A DNA stretch of 64,000 bases from Halalkalibaculum roseum (lineage in GTDB: Bacteria; Bacteroidota; Rhodothermia; Balneolales; Balneolaceae): the NCBI RefSeq assembly GCF_011059145.1, contig NZ_JAALLT010000004.1, forward strand, positions 671,716 to 735,715. Direction: 5' to 3'. The notes beneath the pieces were generated by a model. The model saw only the letters and a list, made by a program, of their open reading frames with translations, searched no databases and was not told the DNA's origin. The position numbers were made by a program, and so were the translations under genes. Shown here one piece after another: positions 26,183-34,978 of this stretch (within the stretch, counting starts at the first letter, position 1; every line of letters starts with the position of its first letter).

Positions 26183-26252
26183 TCAGGTATCGCCCTGCTT
26201 AAACTTTTAAATTAAAATGGTACCTTTGCCTGCTGTGATAATACATAAAATA

Positions 26253-26828
26253 ATGCAGACGATGAATGATTCAGACAAACTAATAGAACAAGAGGTAAGC
26301 TCAGAAGAGGTATTTAAAGGAGAGCTACTGCACGTTTTTGCAGATAAGGCGAAGCTTCCTAATGGCAATGTCTCAACGCGGGAGTGGATTAAGCATCCCG
26401 GAGCGTCGGCAGTGCTGCCGGTCTTTGAAAATGGAGAAGTTATGCTGGTCAAGCAGTTCCGGTACCCGCTGCGGCAGATTTTTTATGAAGTACCGGCCGG
26501 CAAACTTGATGAAGGAGAAACTCCTGAAAGCACGGCTAAACGGGAACTGGAAGAAGAAGTAGGCATTTCTTCTGAATACATGCACTATTTAGGACCGTTT
26601 TACCCCAGCATCGGTTATACGGATGAGGTTATACACCTGTATACGGCCTGGGATCTTACCAGTTTTAACCAAAAAGTCGATGAGGACGAATTCCTGCTGA
26701 AACACCGGTTACCATTTCGAGAGGCAGTTGAGATGGTGCATAAGGGAGAGATTTCAGACGGTAAAACTATGGTCACCATCCTTCAGTCTTGGCATTGGTG
26801 GCAGGAAAACGGACCTTTTGAGGTGTGA
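26253..26828 (+). CDS. Nudix hydrolase, ADP-ribose pyrophosphatase-like
   Basis: Nudix enzyme of 191 residues that hydrolyses nucleoside diphosphates linked to another moiety. The Nudix box is complete at residues 83-105 (GKLDEGE, then KRELEEEVGI), giving the metal-binding glutamates. The strand VKQFRYPLRQIFYEVPAG just before the box is typical of ADP-ribose pyrophosphatases (NudF group). The ATG chosen is one of three in frame (12 and 3 codons apart), and none has a strong ribosome site. Confidence 0.88.
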   Translation: MQTMNDSDKLIEQEVSSEEVFKGELLHVFADKAKLPNGNVSTREWIKHPGASAVLPVFENGEVMLVKQFRYPLRQIFYEVPAGKLDEGETPESTAKRELEEEVGISSEYMHYLGPFYPSIGYTDEVIHLYTAWDLTSFNQKVDEDEFLLKHRLPFREAVEMVHKGEISDGKTMVTILQSWHWWQENGPFEV

Positions 26829-26838
26829 GCTCCGGCTG

Positions 26839-26887
26839 TGACAAGCGTCCACGCTTGTCAACTCTATTCGTTCAAGCGTGGACGCTT
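26839..26887. repeat. Pair of inverted REP-like hairpins
   Basis: TGACAAGCG-TCCA-CGCTTGTCA is a perfect 9-bp hairpin. A second hairpin with core AAGCG-TGGA-CGCTT follows 11-14 nt later. The 14-mer core AAGCGTCCACGCTT is present in both, in opposite orientation, so this is a head-to-head pair of the same small palindromic unit after the Nudix stop. Confidence 0.8.
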
Positions 26888-26977
26888 CAATGAGCCCGAA
26901 TTATCACAATTTGCCACAAACTTGCATTTTGTACATGTAAGAGTGTACTCTTTATCAGCATCCAGCATCTGTTCTTC

Positions 26978-27265
26978 CTATGTAATAATCTCTTCTCTCA
27001 CAGCCAGGTCGTAAATAGACTGGTGCAGGTCAGAATCGGAAATCTCATCACGCTCTATAAGCTCTTCCACTTCATCCCCGCGAAGCAGCAGTATGCAGCC
27101 TTGTTTATTTAAAGCTTCATCAAAGTTGCGAGGGTCGGCCATGGAAAGTTTTTTCAAATCGATACCGTCCGGACTTTTTGTAAGGTTTACAAGGCAATAA
27201 AAATTATCATCATCTCCTTCTCCGAATCCAAAGATTTCCAATTTTGTATCGTCTTTTGAAAGCAT
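26978..27265 (-). CDS. Small acidic protein of unknown function
   Basis: This 95-residue soluble, strongly acidic protein has no signal peptide or membrane helix. It has a beta-like first half (KLEIFGFGEGDDDNFYCLVN) and a helical acidic tail. I recognise no family. The reading frame is not a shadow of another gene, and it lies 140 bp downstream of an HTH gene on the same strand, making a possible short unit. Confidence 0.55.
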   Translation of the reverse strand: MLSKDDTKLEIFGFGEGDDDNFYCLVNLTKSPDGIDLKKLSMADPRNFDEALNKQGCILLLRGDEVEELIERDEISDSDLHQSIYDLAVREEIIT

Positions 27266-27405
27266 TTGTAAGTAGTATTTATTTAAATGTGAATCTAATA
27301 AAGTTGTATTTCGGTTTTTTGGATAACAAACAAAACACGTAATTCTTTAAAAAAATCTTCTTATGAGATTGATCAAGGGTTGCGGGATACAGGAAGCCAA
27401 TATAT

Positions 27406-27816
27406 TTAGTGCTCATGTCTTTCGAGAAAGTCCCGTGCTTTAACCAGCTCGACAACCTCTCCTGATTCTTTATCGATAATTTCGACCTGGAACAAGCTGA
27501 TTATCGCCTGGTTACGAATACACTCAAGGGTCTCCTCGAGGGTATCACACTCTTCCTGTTCACTAACCAAGTCATTAATTCCTTTAACGATATAGCGATG
27601 AGAGGCTTTGGGCTTTTTAGCTTTTTGGGTCCTTGCAGTAGGCTCATCAAAGTATTCACGCAGAGCTTCTTCGGTGACATACCATTGCACTCCCAGCTTC
27701 CGCGCCCTGATCTTCCCTTCCCTCAAGTAGGCACGGATGGTCATTTTGCTCAGTCCGAGCTGTTCATGGAGATCATCGACAGAAAATAGTATCAAGTTAC
27801 CGAGTTGCTTGGGCAT
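27406..27816 (-). CDS. Excisionase/MerR-like helix-turn-helix protein
   Basis: This 136-residue protein has an N-terminal DNA-binding domain of the excisionase (HTH_17) type: SVDDLHEQLGLSKMTIRAYL, then REGKIRARKLGVQWYVTEEA, then LREYFDE. That is a MerR-like winged helix with the arginine-rich wing typical of phage excisionases and plasmid-type regulators. Residues 60-75 are Lys-rich, and the C-terminal half is an acidic alpha/beta region I do not recognise. An upstream in-frame TTG would add three residues. It sits next to the gene-free region holding two small RNA-like copies, but no integrase is present. Confidence 0.78.
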   Translation of the reverse strand: MPKQLGNLILFSVDDLHEQLGLSKMTIRAYLREGKIRARKLGVQWYVTEEALREYFDEPTARTQKAKKPKASHRYIVKGINDLVSEQEECDTLEETLECIRNQAIISLFQVEIIDKESGEVVELVKARDFLERHEH

Positions 27817-27954
27817 CAGGCACAAATCTCATTTAGATTACCAAAATATCAGAACTATTTGCGTTGATGAATATAAATAAATACATACATTATTTAAATA
27901 TAAACTACTATTGGATATATATTAGTTATACATTAGTGCAATAAGAAAAAATAA

Positions 27955-28037
27955 ACTTGTTCCGTATAGGGTAATCCTCATATATTGTAAATAGTTACTT
28001 GAAAAAAAGCTCTGCATCCGCAGGGCTTTTGTCGTTT
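27955..28037 (+). ncRNA. Putative small RNA, copy A
   Basis: 83 nt running from ACTTGTTCCGTATAGGGTAA to a terminator. The terminator pairs AAAAGCTCTGC with GCAGGGCTTTT (one G-U pair), loop ATCC, then GTCGTTT. A second small stem GGG-TAAT-CCT lies near the 5' end. It matches copy B at about 86% over its length (11 substitutions and one gap). No clear -10 precedes it, so it may be the weaker copy. Confidence 0.55.
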
Positions 28038-28474
28038 ATACCCTCCAAGACTAAGTGTAACTGAACGTCCCACTATTCTCTATCGCACCTTTTTTTAAAG
28101 ACCTCTTTATACTTGCATTTTCGTAGCCTCACTGCCTCTTTATAAAGGATACATACCTTATCGTTTTATCCTTAAAAAGCATTCTTACTTCTAGCGTCTT
28201 ATTACCTGGACAGAAACGCTACTTTTCTTGCTATAAGAATGCATACAAAATTGGGCAAAAGCATGACGAGGTCCCGCTCCTTTATCTTCTGACTTATTAG
28301 CTGTTCATTTATCATTCAGCCCAAACCGGAATAGGAAATGCGCTAGATGACCGTAATTTCTTTGAAATAGATTAATTTCAGTACCGGGAAAAGTCATTTA
28401 AGTCTAATAAAAACATATTATATATAAACATTAATTATACATTACTTATATATTAATAACCGGTATAATAGTTT

Positions 28475-28556
28475 ACTTGTTCTGTATGGGGTAATCCCCT
28501 TATATTAAAAACAGTTACTCGAAAAAAGCTCTGCAGTCGCAGGGCTTTTGTTGTTT
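28475..28556 (+). ncRNA. Putative small RNA, copy B
   Basis: 82 nt with the same start (ACTTGTTC) and end (GCAGGGCTTTTG, then TTGTTT) as copy A. The 5' stem is stronger here: GGGG-TAAT-CCCC. A TATAAT box at 28464-28469 would place transcription start within a few bases of the conserved 5' end. The strand is set by the terminator T-run. No known RNA family was recognised. Confidence 0.6.
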
Positions 28557-28599
28557 CTCCCTTCTTTGTAGTAATTGTTAATAAGCTCATCTGATATTC

Positions 28600-29073
28600 A
28601 TGAATGACCAATCCAGAATACGCGAGTTGCTTCTTGAACAGCTTACCGGCAGAAATGCACATGTAGACTTCCAAAAGGCTGTAGAGAATTTATCCATGTC
28701 TGATCTGGGGAAAAAGCCGGAGCATTTCCCGCACACTATCTGGGAGCTGATAGAACATATCCGCATAGCACAGCATGATATTGTAGCTTTTTCAAAGGAT
28801 CCTGATTATGAATCTCCAAACTGGCCGGAAGGGTACTGGCCTGAATCAGATAAACCTGACAGCATGGATGAGTGGCAAGACTCTCTTGAAGCCATAGAAA
28901 AAGACCACAAAGAGATGGAAAAGTTGGTTAAGGATAAAGCCAATGATTTGCTTATACCGTTAAAACACGGTGACGGTCAAACGCTATTCAGGGAAGCTAT
29001 GCTTATCGTAGATCACAATGCCTACCATATAGGCCAGATAGTTCAAATGAGAAGGGTGATGGATATTTGGTAG
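28600..29073 (+). CDS. DinB-family protein
   Basis: This 157-residue four-helix-bundle protein belongs to the DinB/YfiT family, whose members are metal-dependent and often transfer thiols such as bacillithiol. The metal triad is visible: H53 in LIEHIRIAQHD, and H139 and H143 in VDHNAYHIGQ. The start has no strong ribosome site but matches the family's first helix. The role here is unknown. Confidence 0.85.
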   Translation: MNDQSRIRELLLEQLTGRNAHVDFQKAVENLSMSDLGKKPEHFPHTIWELIEHIRIAQHDIVAFSKDPDYESPNWPEGYWPESDKPDSMDEWQDSLEAIEKDHKEMEKLVKDKANDLLIPLKHGDGQTLFREAMLIVDHNAYHIGQIVQMRRVMDIW

Positions 29074-29086
29074 GATCCAATCTAAG

Positions 29087-29734
29087 CTACGAATCCTCTC
29101 GGGAGAGATCATCGGGCAGCTTTATGAAATCTTCCCTGCTCAACCGTTCTGTTTTATGGTAGGAGTCAAGCCCGCTGATGGCCAGCGTACCGGCTGTTTC
29201 AAGATTTACAAAACCATCATCTTCAATGGAAGCTGATGGAATAGTAAGTTCTTTTACAGCCCCGATAATCAGAATGGTACCATTAGCTTCTATTTTAGTC
29301 TCCTCCTCAAAGGTAAGCCCGATCTTGATCACTGCATCTTCCACGTAAGGTGCCGGACACAATGTGCTGTACGTTGAGTTCAGTCCGCATACCTCAAACT
29401 CACTGATATCTTCTCGGTATTTACCGGAAGTCTTATGGGCACGCTTATAAAACTCCCGTCGTATGTGGTTCACAGTGAACCATCCGGTCTCCTTGATGTT
29501 ACTGTATGTATGCCGAGGAACCGTTAAAGGCCTGACCAATAAAGCCAGTAATGGAGGATTGGAACCTGCGTGTATAATAGAATTAAATATCGCCAGGTTT
29601 TCGTGTCCGTTTTTATCGCGCGTGCCCACCAGGCTGGCACTTTTAAAACCTGATATGGCATTGATCATTTTAAGGCGCGGAACTTTGTCCATATCAAGGA
29701 TATCGCGCTCTGTGAAAGTTTTGCTTGCTGACAT
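29087..29734 (-). CDS. Flavin reductase-like (FMN-binding split barrel) protein
   Basis: This 215-residue cytosolic protein has the flavin reductase-like split-barrel fold: ASLVGTRDKNGHENLAIFN is the FMN-binding N-terminal segment, followed by PPLLALLVRP and GWFTVNH, all family marks. It probably binds FMN and may use NAD(P)H. No partner monooxygenase is next to it, and the electron acceptor is unknown. Confidence 0.88.
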   Translation of the reverse strand: MSASKTFTERDILDMDKVPRLKMINAISGFKSASLVGTRDKNGHENLAIFNSIIHAGSNPPLLALLVRPLTVPRHTYSNIKETGWFTVNHIRREFYKRAHKTSGKYREDISEFEVCGLNSTYSTLCPAPYVEDAVIKIGLTFEEETKIEANGTILIIGAVKELTIPSASIEDDGFVNLETAGTLAISGLDSYHKTERLSREDFIKLPDDLSREDS

Positions 29735-29898
29735 TTTTTATTTCGGGATTGTTTTAGTCATGTAATGCTTGCTCAACATGCCCACCTCTTGCAGCATTCC
29801 GGCTTAATATTTTAAAGAATGTAATAGTCTAAACGATTTTTGTATGAGCTCGGTTATATCACTTAACTAGATAGTTCAATATTAAATTAAATCACATT

Positions 29899-30261
29899 AT
29901 GACTTATCTTGACAAGATAAATGACGTATACAATCACATTGCAAAAGGAACCGCCATGGACGCTTTTGAAGAGTACTACGCCGATGACGTTGTGATGGTA
30001 CTTGAAGACGGAACGGAAGTCGAAGGCAAGGATACCAACAGGGAGCGCGAAAATGAGTTCTTCGGTAGCGTGGATGAATTTCACGGCATTGATGTGAAGG
30101 GAGTCACATCCAACGAAGAAACCGGTGTTACCAGCGTAGAATCTACCATGAAAGTTACGTTTAAGGGAGCGGATGGGCCTGTGTCCATTGAGCAGGTAGC
30201 GGTTCAAAACTGGAATGATGGAAAAATTGAAAGAGAACGTTTCTACGGTACCCAGAACTAA
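29899..30261 (+). CDS. SnoaL-like / NTF2-fold protein
   Basis: This 120-residue cone-shaped NTF2-like protein has an N-terminal helix YLDKINDVYNHIAKGTAMDA, then FEEYYADDVVMVLEDGTEV with the typical Tyr-Asp-Asp turn, followed by the curved sheet to the end. Members are often isomerases, hydratases or ligand binders. No active site can be assigned. It is a single gene with its own terminator. Confidence 0.82.
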   Translation: MTYLDKINDVYNHIAKGTAMDAFEEYYADDVVMVLEDGTEVEGKDTNRERENEFFGSVDEFHGIDVKGVTSNEETGVTSVESTMKVTFKGADGPVSIEQVAVQNWNDGKIERERFYGTQN

Positions 30262-30283
30262 GACCGACTATCATTTGATAATT

Positions 30284-30316
30284 AAAAGGGCTCTCCGTGA
30301 GGAGGGCCTTATTTTT
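30284..30316 (+). terminator. Terminator after the SnoaL-like gene
   Basis: The hairpin AAGGGCTCTCC-GTGA-GGAGGGCCTT has one bulge and is followed by ATTTTTG, 25 bp after the stop. Confidence 0.85.
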
Positions 30317-30472
30317 GTGGATTTACTTGCTGCCTTTTCTTTTATTCACATACATTTTGTTTATTGACACCCTGTCAGGTTGTGTAGCCATGCGTAATAA
30401 CCCTATCTTTCAGGTAGTCTGGTTAAGACTCAAATAAATTTTCCACCCCAATAAAGAAGTAATTTTTACTTT

Positions 30473-31723
30473 ATGAATAGTCCTAAAAGAGTTGTAGTTA
30501 CCGGTTTAGGAGCACTGTCGCCGCTAGGAAACAATGTAAAAGATTCCTGGAATAATATATCGAACGGCGTAAGTGGAGCAGCTCGCATCACAAATTTCGA
30601 CCCATCACAGTTTCGTACTCATTTTGCTTGCGAACTCAAAGACTACGACCCCGGAGAATACCTTGAACACAATACCATTCGAAGATCGGATCCGTATGCG
30701 CAATACGCCTTGGTTTCTACACAGGAAGCAGTTAAAGATTCCGGGCTGGATTTTTCAGCTATGGACCCTTTCGATGCCGGAGTTATTTGGGGCAGCGGTC
30801 AGGGTGGTATGCTTACCTTTGAGGAGGAGGTAAAAAACTATGCGGAAAACGATTACAAACCACGGTTTAATCCATTCTTTGTACCAAAACTGATTATCAA
30901 TATGGCTCCCGGGCTGATATCCATGGAATATGGGCTGATGGGCATCAACTATGCGACGGTTTCGGCCTGTGCCACATCCAACACTGCTATCATGGATGCC
31001 CTGAACTATATCCGCTGGGGCAAAGCCAAAGTTATAATTACCGGAGGTTCTGAGGCCGGGATCACCGAGGCCTCATTCGGCGGTTTTTCGGCGATGCGTG
31101 CTATGTCAACACGGAATGATGACCCTGAACACGCCTCACGTCCCTTTGACAAAGACCGGGACGGTTTTGTGATGGGAGAAGGAGCAGCAACCTTAATTCT
31201 GGAGGAATATGAGCATGCAAAAGCAAGAGGGGCCAAGATATACGGAGAAGTAACCGGTGCTGCTATGACCGCGGATGCCTATCACATGACTGCCACACAT
31301 CCGGAAGGTAAAGGTGCGGCAGTTGCCATGAAACAGGCGCTGGAAGACAGCGGTTTAAATCCTGAGGATGTGGATTATCTCAATACCCACGCCACTTCCA
31401 CACCGGTGGGCGATACCAGTGAAACCAATGCCATTGGCAATGTTTTTGGGAAGAGTCCTAAGAACCTGCACATCAGTGCTACGAAATCAATGACCGGTCA
31501 CTTACTGGGAGCCGCCGGAGCCATAGAAGCAATTATCAGCCTGAAGGCGATCAATGAAGGAGTAGTTCCGCCAACCATCAATACCGAAGAAATTGACGAA
31601 GAGATTCCGCCCACTTTACAGATTGTTTTAAAGGACGCTCTTGAAAAAGAAATAGATGTTGCTATGAGCAATACCTTTGGATTTGGCGGGCATAACGGAA
31701 TAGTAGTATTCAAGAAAGTGTAG
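30473..31723 (+). CDS. fabF: Beta-ketoacyl-ACP synthase II
   Basis: Fatty-acid elongation condensing enzyme of 416 residues. The Cys-His-His triad is intact: C166 in VSACATSN, H306 in NTHATSTPVGD and H343 in KSMTGHLLGAAG. GFGGHN near the C-terminus is conserved. No acpP, fabD or fabG is adjacent, so this is a stand-alone copy; a second fabF elsewhere is likely but cannot be checked here. Confidence 0.95.
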   Translation: MNSPKRVVVTGLGALSPLGNNVKDSWNNISNGVSGAARITNFDPSQFRTHFACELKDYDPGEYLEHNTIRRSDPYAQYALVSTQEAVKDSGLDFSAMDPFDAGVIWGSGQGGMLTFEEEVKNYAENDYKPRFNPFFVPKLIINMAPGLISMEYGLMGINYATVSACATSNTAIMDALNYIRWGKAKVIITGGSEAGITEASFGGFSAMRAMSTRNDDPEHASRPFDKDRDGFVMGEGAATLILEEYEHAKARGAKIYGEVTGAAMTADAYHMTATHPEGKGAAVAMKQALEDSGLNPEDVDYLNTHATSTPVGDTSETNAIGNVFGKSPKNLHISATKSMTGHLLGAAGAIEAIISLKAINEGVVPPTINTEEIDEEIPPTLQIVLKDALEKEIDVAMSNTFGFGGHNGIVVFKKV

Positions 31724-31981
31724 CTACGGACATAGGAGCAATAGCAGATTAAATTGCGTGCCAATTTAAACGCGGATCCGGAACTTCCGTCGAAATTCCT
31801 GAACCTGTTGAGTACGCCCTCCCGGTACGAACCAGCAAAACTCGATTATGCAACCCGGTAGTTACTAAAATCTATTGCAGGTTCTTGTTTTACAGTCATT
31901 TAAGGGTTTTCCCGGCGTGTTACTTAATTCTTTTTGTTCTATATTCTTAATGAAGCGTGACCCATTTATCACGAATGCTTT

Positions 31982-32908
31982 ATGCGATTTTCATTAAGAA
32001 ATATTGCCCGACTTTTTAAACCGGCACTGGGGGTCGGTATACTATACTTCCTGCTTGCTTCTTGTACCGAACTTAGTCCCGGGGTTTCAACCAATGTACC
32101 AAACCATGTAGCCGATTATGAGTGGTCAAAAGAGTACTTTGAAGGCGTATGGGGAAGTTCGGTAAACAATGTGTTTGCGGTCGGTACGAATGGATATATT
32201 CTTAGATATAACGGTTCAAGTTGGAAAGAAACCGAGAGCGGGGTCTCGGTAACCCTGTCAGATGTTTGGGGCAGCTTAGGTGATAATGTATATGCCATCG
32301 GAGAAGCGGGTACGCTTCTTCATTACAATGGGGATGACTGGACCATTCTGGACCTCGGTTTGTCACAGAATCTCAATGCCATTTGGGGCACTTCTGCAGA
32401 TAATATTTTCATCACCGATGCCTCCGGTAACATGTATCATTTTGACGGCCAAAAACTGAGGGAGATGGATATTCCCGATGTTGGTGAGTTGAACGATATA
32501 TGGGGTACCGGACCGAATAATATCTACTCAGTTAGCTCAAGAGGGGCCATTCTGCAATATGATGGTAGTTCATGGAAGATCATGGCTGAAGGATTTCAAC
32601 CACTTTATGCCATTTGGGGAAGTTCCGATACAAACCTGTTTGCAACGGGTACCGGTGGTACTATGGCACATTTTGACGGTAAGGAGTGGAGCAAAGCCGA
32701 AAGCAAAGCGCACACCGGCCTGTATGGTATATGGGGAAACTCATCGACCAGCGCATATGTAGTGGGCACCGTGGGAACCATCTTAAAGTACGACGGCGAG
32801 CAGTGGAACCAGATGGCGACCTTTACCTCAGAAAATCTGAAAGGAATATGGGGCCAGCATGACAAGATCTTTATTGTGGGCGGTTTGGGGACTATACAAA
32901 TTTTCTGA
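31982..32908 (+). CDS. Lipoprotein with seven WG-type propeller repeats
   Basis: This 308-residue exported lipoprotein has lipobox LLASC (Cys28). The mature part contains seven copies of a repeat of about 37 residues with the pattern IWGSSxxNxFAVGxxGxIxxYDGxxW. They occur at VWGSSVNNVFAVG, VWGSLGDNVYAIG, IWGTSADNIFITD, IWGTGPNNIYSVS, IWGSSDTNLFATG, IWGNSSTSAYVVG and IWGQHDKIFIVG. Seven repeats of this length fit a seven-bladed beta-propeller. No catalytic residues are seen; a binding role at the cell surface is likely. Confidence 0.8.
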   Translation: MRFSLRNIARLFKPALGVGILYFLLASCTELSPGVSTNVPNHVADYEWSKEYFEGVWGSSVNNVFAVGTNGYILRYNGSSWKETESGVSVTLSDVWGSLGDNVYAIGEAGTLLHYNGDDWTILDLGLSQNLNAIWGTSADNIFITDASGNMYHFDGQKLREMDIPDVGELNDIWGTGPNNIYSVSSRGAILQYDGSSWKIMAEGFQPLYAIWGSSDTNLFATGTGGTMAHFDGKEWSKAESKAHTGLYGIWGNSSTSAYVVGTVGTILKYDGEQWNQMATFTSENLKGIWGQHDKIFIVGGLGTIQIF

Positions 32909-33001
32909 TTCCAGTCTTACATATGAACAGTATTGAAAGCCCCGATTTTTGATTATCATTGGCCGGTACTATACTCAAATCCTGAATCCGGCTGCACTGT
33001 T

Positions 33002-34438
33002 ATGAAATCACAGATTGACGAGGCCTACGACCCTTCCAACTTTCGTAAACGAGGACATGAATTAGTTGATTTACTTGCCGACTACCTGGCCTCAACTCAG
33101 AAAGACGAAAAGCCAAAGGTATTCAAGCCTTTTGATCCCGAAGACCTCTATAAATTCTGGGCTGCCAAGCTTGGAGAAAACAACTCCGATAACTTCGAAG
33201 GTTGGGCCGATGAGGTAATTGAGGATTCCATTCATCTACACCATTCCGGTTACATGGGCCACCAGGTTAGTCCGGTACTTCCCGAAGCAGCACTTGCCGA
33301 TCTATTGAGTGCCTTTATGAACAATGGGGTCGGCGTATATGAAATGGGCAGTCCAACGGTAGCTATGGAGCGTGCAGTAATCAAGGAGCTGGCAGGCCGA
33401 CTGGGTTTTGATAGCCGGGTTGATGGTTTCCTGACTTCAGGAGGTACACTGGGGAATCTGACCGCGTTATTGGCAGCACGTCAGATTAAAGCAGAAGGTG
33501 ACATATGGAAGGACGGAAACGGTAAAAGAAAGTTCGGATTTCTGGTCTCAGAACAGGCTCATTACTGTATTAATCGTGCAGTGAAAATTATGGGATGGGG
33601 TGAAGAAGGTATAATTTCAGTACCTACGGATGACCGGTTTCGTATGGACACGGCTTGTCTTTCAGATGCTTACCGGAGAGCGCAGAGTCAAAATATTGAG
33701 GTGCTTGGCGCGGTAGGCAGTGCATGTTCAACCGCAACGGGTACATTCGACCCTCTTGATGAAATTGCGGATTTTTGCAAAGAGCATAATCTCTGGTTTC
33801 ATGTGGATGCCGCCCATGGCGGAGCAGCAGCTTATTCTGAAACTTATAAGCCTGTTTTAAAAGGAATTGAGAGAGCAGATTCGGTTATCGTCGACTTTCA
33901 TAAGATGATGATGTGTCCGGCCTTGGTTACAGGAGTAGTATTTAAAGATCCGGTTTCATCTTATCGAACTTTTGCCCAAAAAGCTTCTTATCTATGGGAA
34001 AAAGAAGAACATGAGTGGTACAACTTAGGTAAACGAACCTTCGAGTGTACGAAGGATATGATGGCTTTGAAAGTATTTACGCTGCTTAACCGTTATGGTC
34101 CGAAGCTGTTTGAAGAGATTGTAAACCGGCTCTTTAACCTTGGTGATTCCTTTGCAGCACTTATCAGGGAGAGGGAAAATTTTGAACTGGCCATAGAGCC
34201 ACAAAGTAACATTGTCTGCTTCCGTCATGTATCTCAATCAGGGGGTGATTTAGACAGTCATAACCGGAAAATCAGGAGAAGGCTGATTGACAATGGCAAC
34301 TATTTCATTGTTCAAACAGAGCTTAATGGGAAGTTATATTTGCGAACGACCCTCATGAATGTGTACAGCAGACCGGAAGATTTAAAGGGATTGCTTGATG
34401 AAATTGAAGAGCTCTCTGAAGAGCCTGTAGACAACTAG
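33002..34438 (+). CDS. PLP-dependent decarboxylase, group II type
   Basis: This 478-residue pyridoxal-phosphate enzyme belongs to the aromatic/diaminobutyrate decarboxylase superfamily. The Schiff-base lysine is K301 in VDFHKMMM and the pyridine-binding Asp is D269 in FHVDAAHGG. TSGGTLGNLTALLAAR is the usual phosphate-binding region. The family's HKW is changed to HKM, a variation near the active site. The ATG used begins MKSQIDEAYDPSNFRKRGHE, where family similarity starts; a TTG 23 codons earlier is less likely. It is not closely related to the second decarboxylase at 56.3 kb. Confidence 0.88.
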   Translation: MKSQIDEAYDPSNFRKRGHELVDLLADYLASTQKDEKPKVFKPFDPEDLYKFWAAKLGENNSDNFEGWADEVIEDSIHLHHSGYMGHQVSPVLPEAALADLLSAFMNNGVGVYEMGSPTVAMERAVIKELAGRLGFDSRVDGFLTSGGTLGNLTALLAARQIKAEGDIWKDGNGKRKFGFLVSEQAHYCINRAVKIMGWGEEGIISVPTDDRFRMDTACLSDAYRRAQSQNIEVLGAVGSACSTATGTFDPLDEIADFCKEHNLWFHVDAAHGGAAAYSETYKPVLKGIERADSVIVDFHKMMMCPALVTGVVFKDPVSSYRTFAQKASYLWEKEEHEWYNLGKRTFECTKDMMALKVFTLLNRYGPKLFEEIVNRLFNLGDSFAALIRERENFELAIEPQSNIVCFRHVSQSGGDLDSHNRKIRRRLIDNGNYFIVQTELNGKLYLRTTLMNVYSRPEDLKGLLDEIEELSEEPVDN

Positions 34439-34507
34439 TTTATTCTTAGGTATTGTTTTTATTATACTTAAATGTCTTACTAACCGGAACCAAAAAAAGG
34501 GGATGTT

Positions 34508-34900
34508 ATGAATAACTTATTTGGTAAAATAGGACGTTATGTATTCGCTATACCATTTGGAATATTCGGAATTTTTCATTTCATGAATGGAAGTGCCATG
34601 GCCGGCATGGTTCCGATTCCCGGAGGTGTTTTCTGGATTTATTTGACCGGTGCTGCCCTTCTTGCTGCATCACTAAGTATCATGATTGAACAGTATACCC
34701 GTCTGGCCTGCATTTTGCTCGGCATCATGCTGATTATTTTTGTGTTGAGTATCCATCTGCCCGGCGTCATGAGTGGGGAGATGCAGCCCAGCATGACTAA
34801 CTTGCTTAAAGACCTTGCTCTGGCAGGGGGTGCCTGGATACTGGCCGGGAATTATGGCGGACAAAAAAGCGGTGCGACTGCCGGACCGGGTCTTGAATAG
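34508..34900 (+). CDS. DoxX-family membrane protein
   Basis: This 130-residue protein has four hydrophobic helices. The opening IGRYVFAIPFGIFGIFHFMN and ALLAASLSIMI are DoxX/DoxD-like. It is an inner-membrane protein of uncertain function; some members are redox-linked. GGGGATGTT precedes the ATG closely. It is convergent with the PhoX-like gene. Confidence 0.78.
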   Translation: MNNLFGKIGRYVFAIPFGIFGIFHFMNGSAMAGMVPIPGGVFWIYLTGAALLAASLSIMIEQYTRLACILLGIMLIIFVLSIHLPGVMSGEMQPSMTNLLKDLALAGGAWILAGNYGGQKSGATAGPGLE

Positions 34901-34932
34901 GTATAGGCTATCTTGAAGCCTTAGGCTCTGTG

Positions 34933-34960
34933 GCAAAACCCCTGAAATATGGGGTTTTGC
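34933..34960. terminator. Bidirectional terminator between doxX-like and phoX-like genes
   Basis: A 10-bp perfect stem (GCAAAACCCC and GGGGTTTTGC) with an 8-nt loop lies between two convergent stops. The A and T tracts inside the arms allow use from both sides. Confidence 0.88.
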
Positions 34961-34978
34961 TATATCTTTTAACTGAAA

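Larger units (their letters stand above)
27817..28599. other. Gene-free AT-rich region with two small RNA-like copies
   Basis: About 780 bp without a credible protein gene, between the HTH gene and dinB. It holds two related 82-83 nt elements ending in terminator hairpins (annotated separately), each preceded by AT-rich TATATTA-type sequence. The roughly 440 bp between them shows no ORF, repeat or hairpin I can support. Confidence 0.7.

Noticed and set aside
27406-28556. Possible retron (RNA plus nearby regulator)
   Set aside because: No reverse transcriptase gene lies in the region and the RNA copies lack the long inverted ends of msr-msd.
28453-28674. A 73-codon minus-strand frame across the second small RNA copy and the dinB start
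   Set aside because: It overlaps the DinB N-terminus, has no family match, and its coding would have to run through the terminator hairpin.
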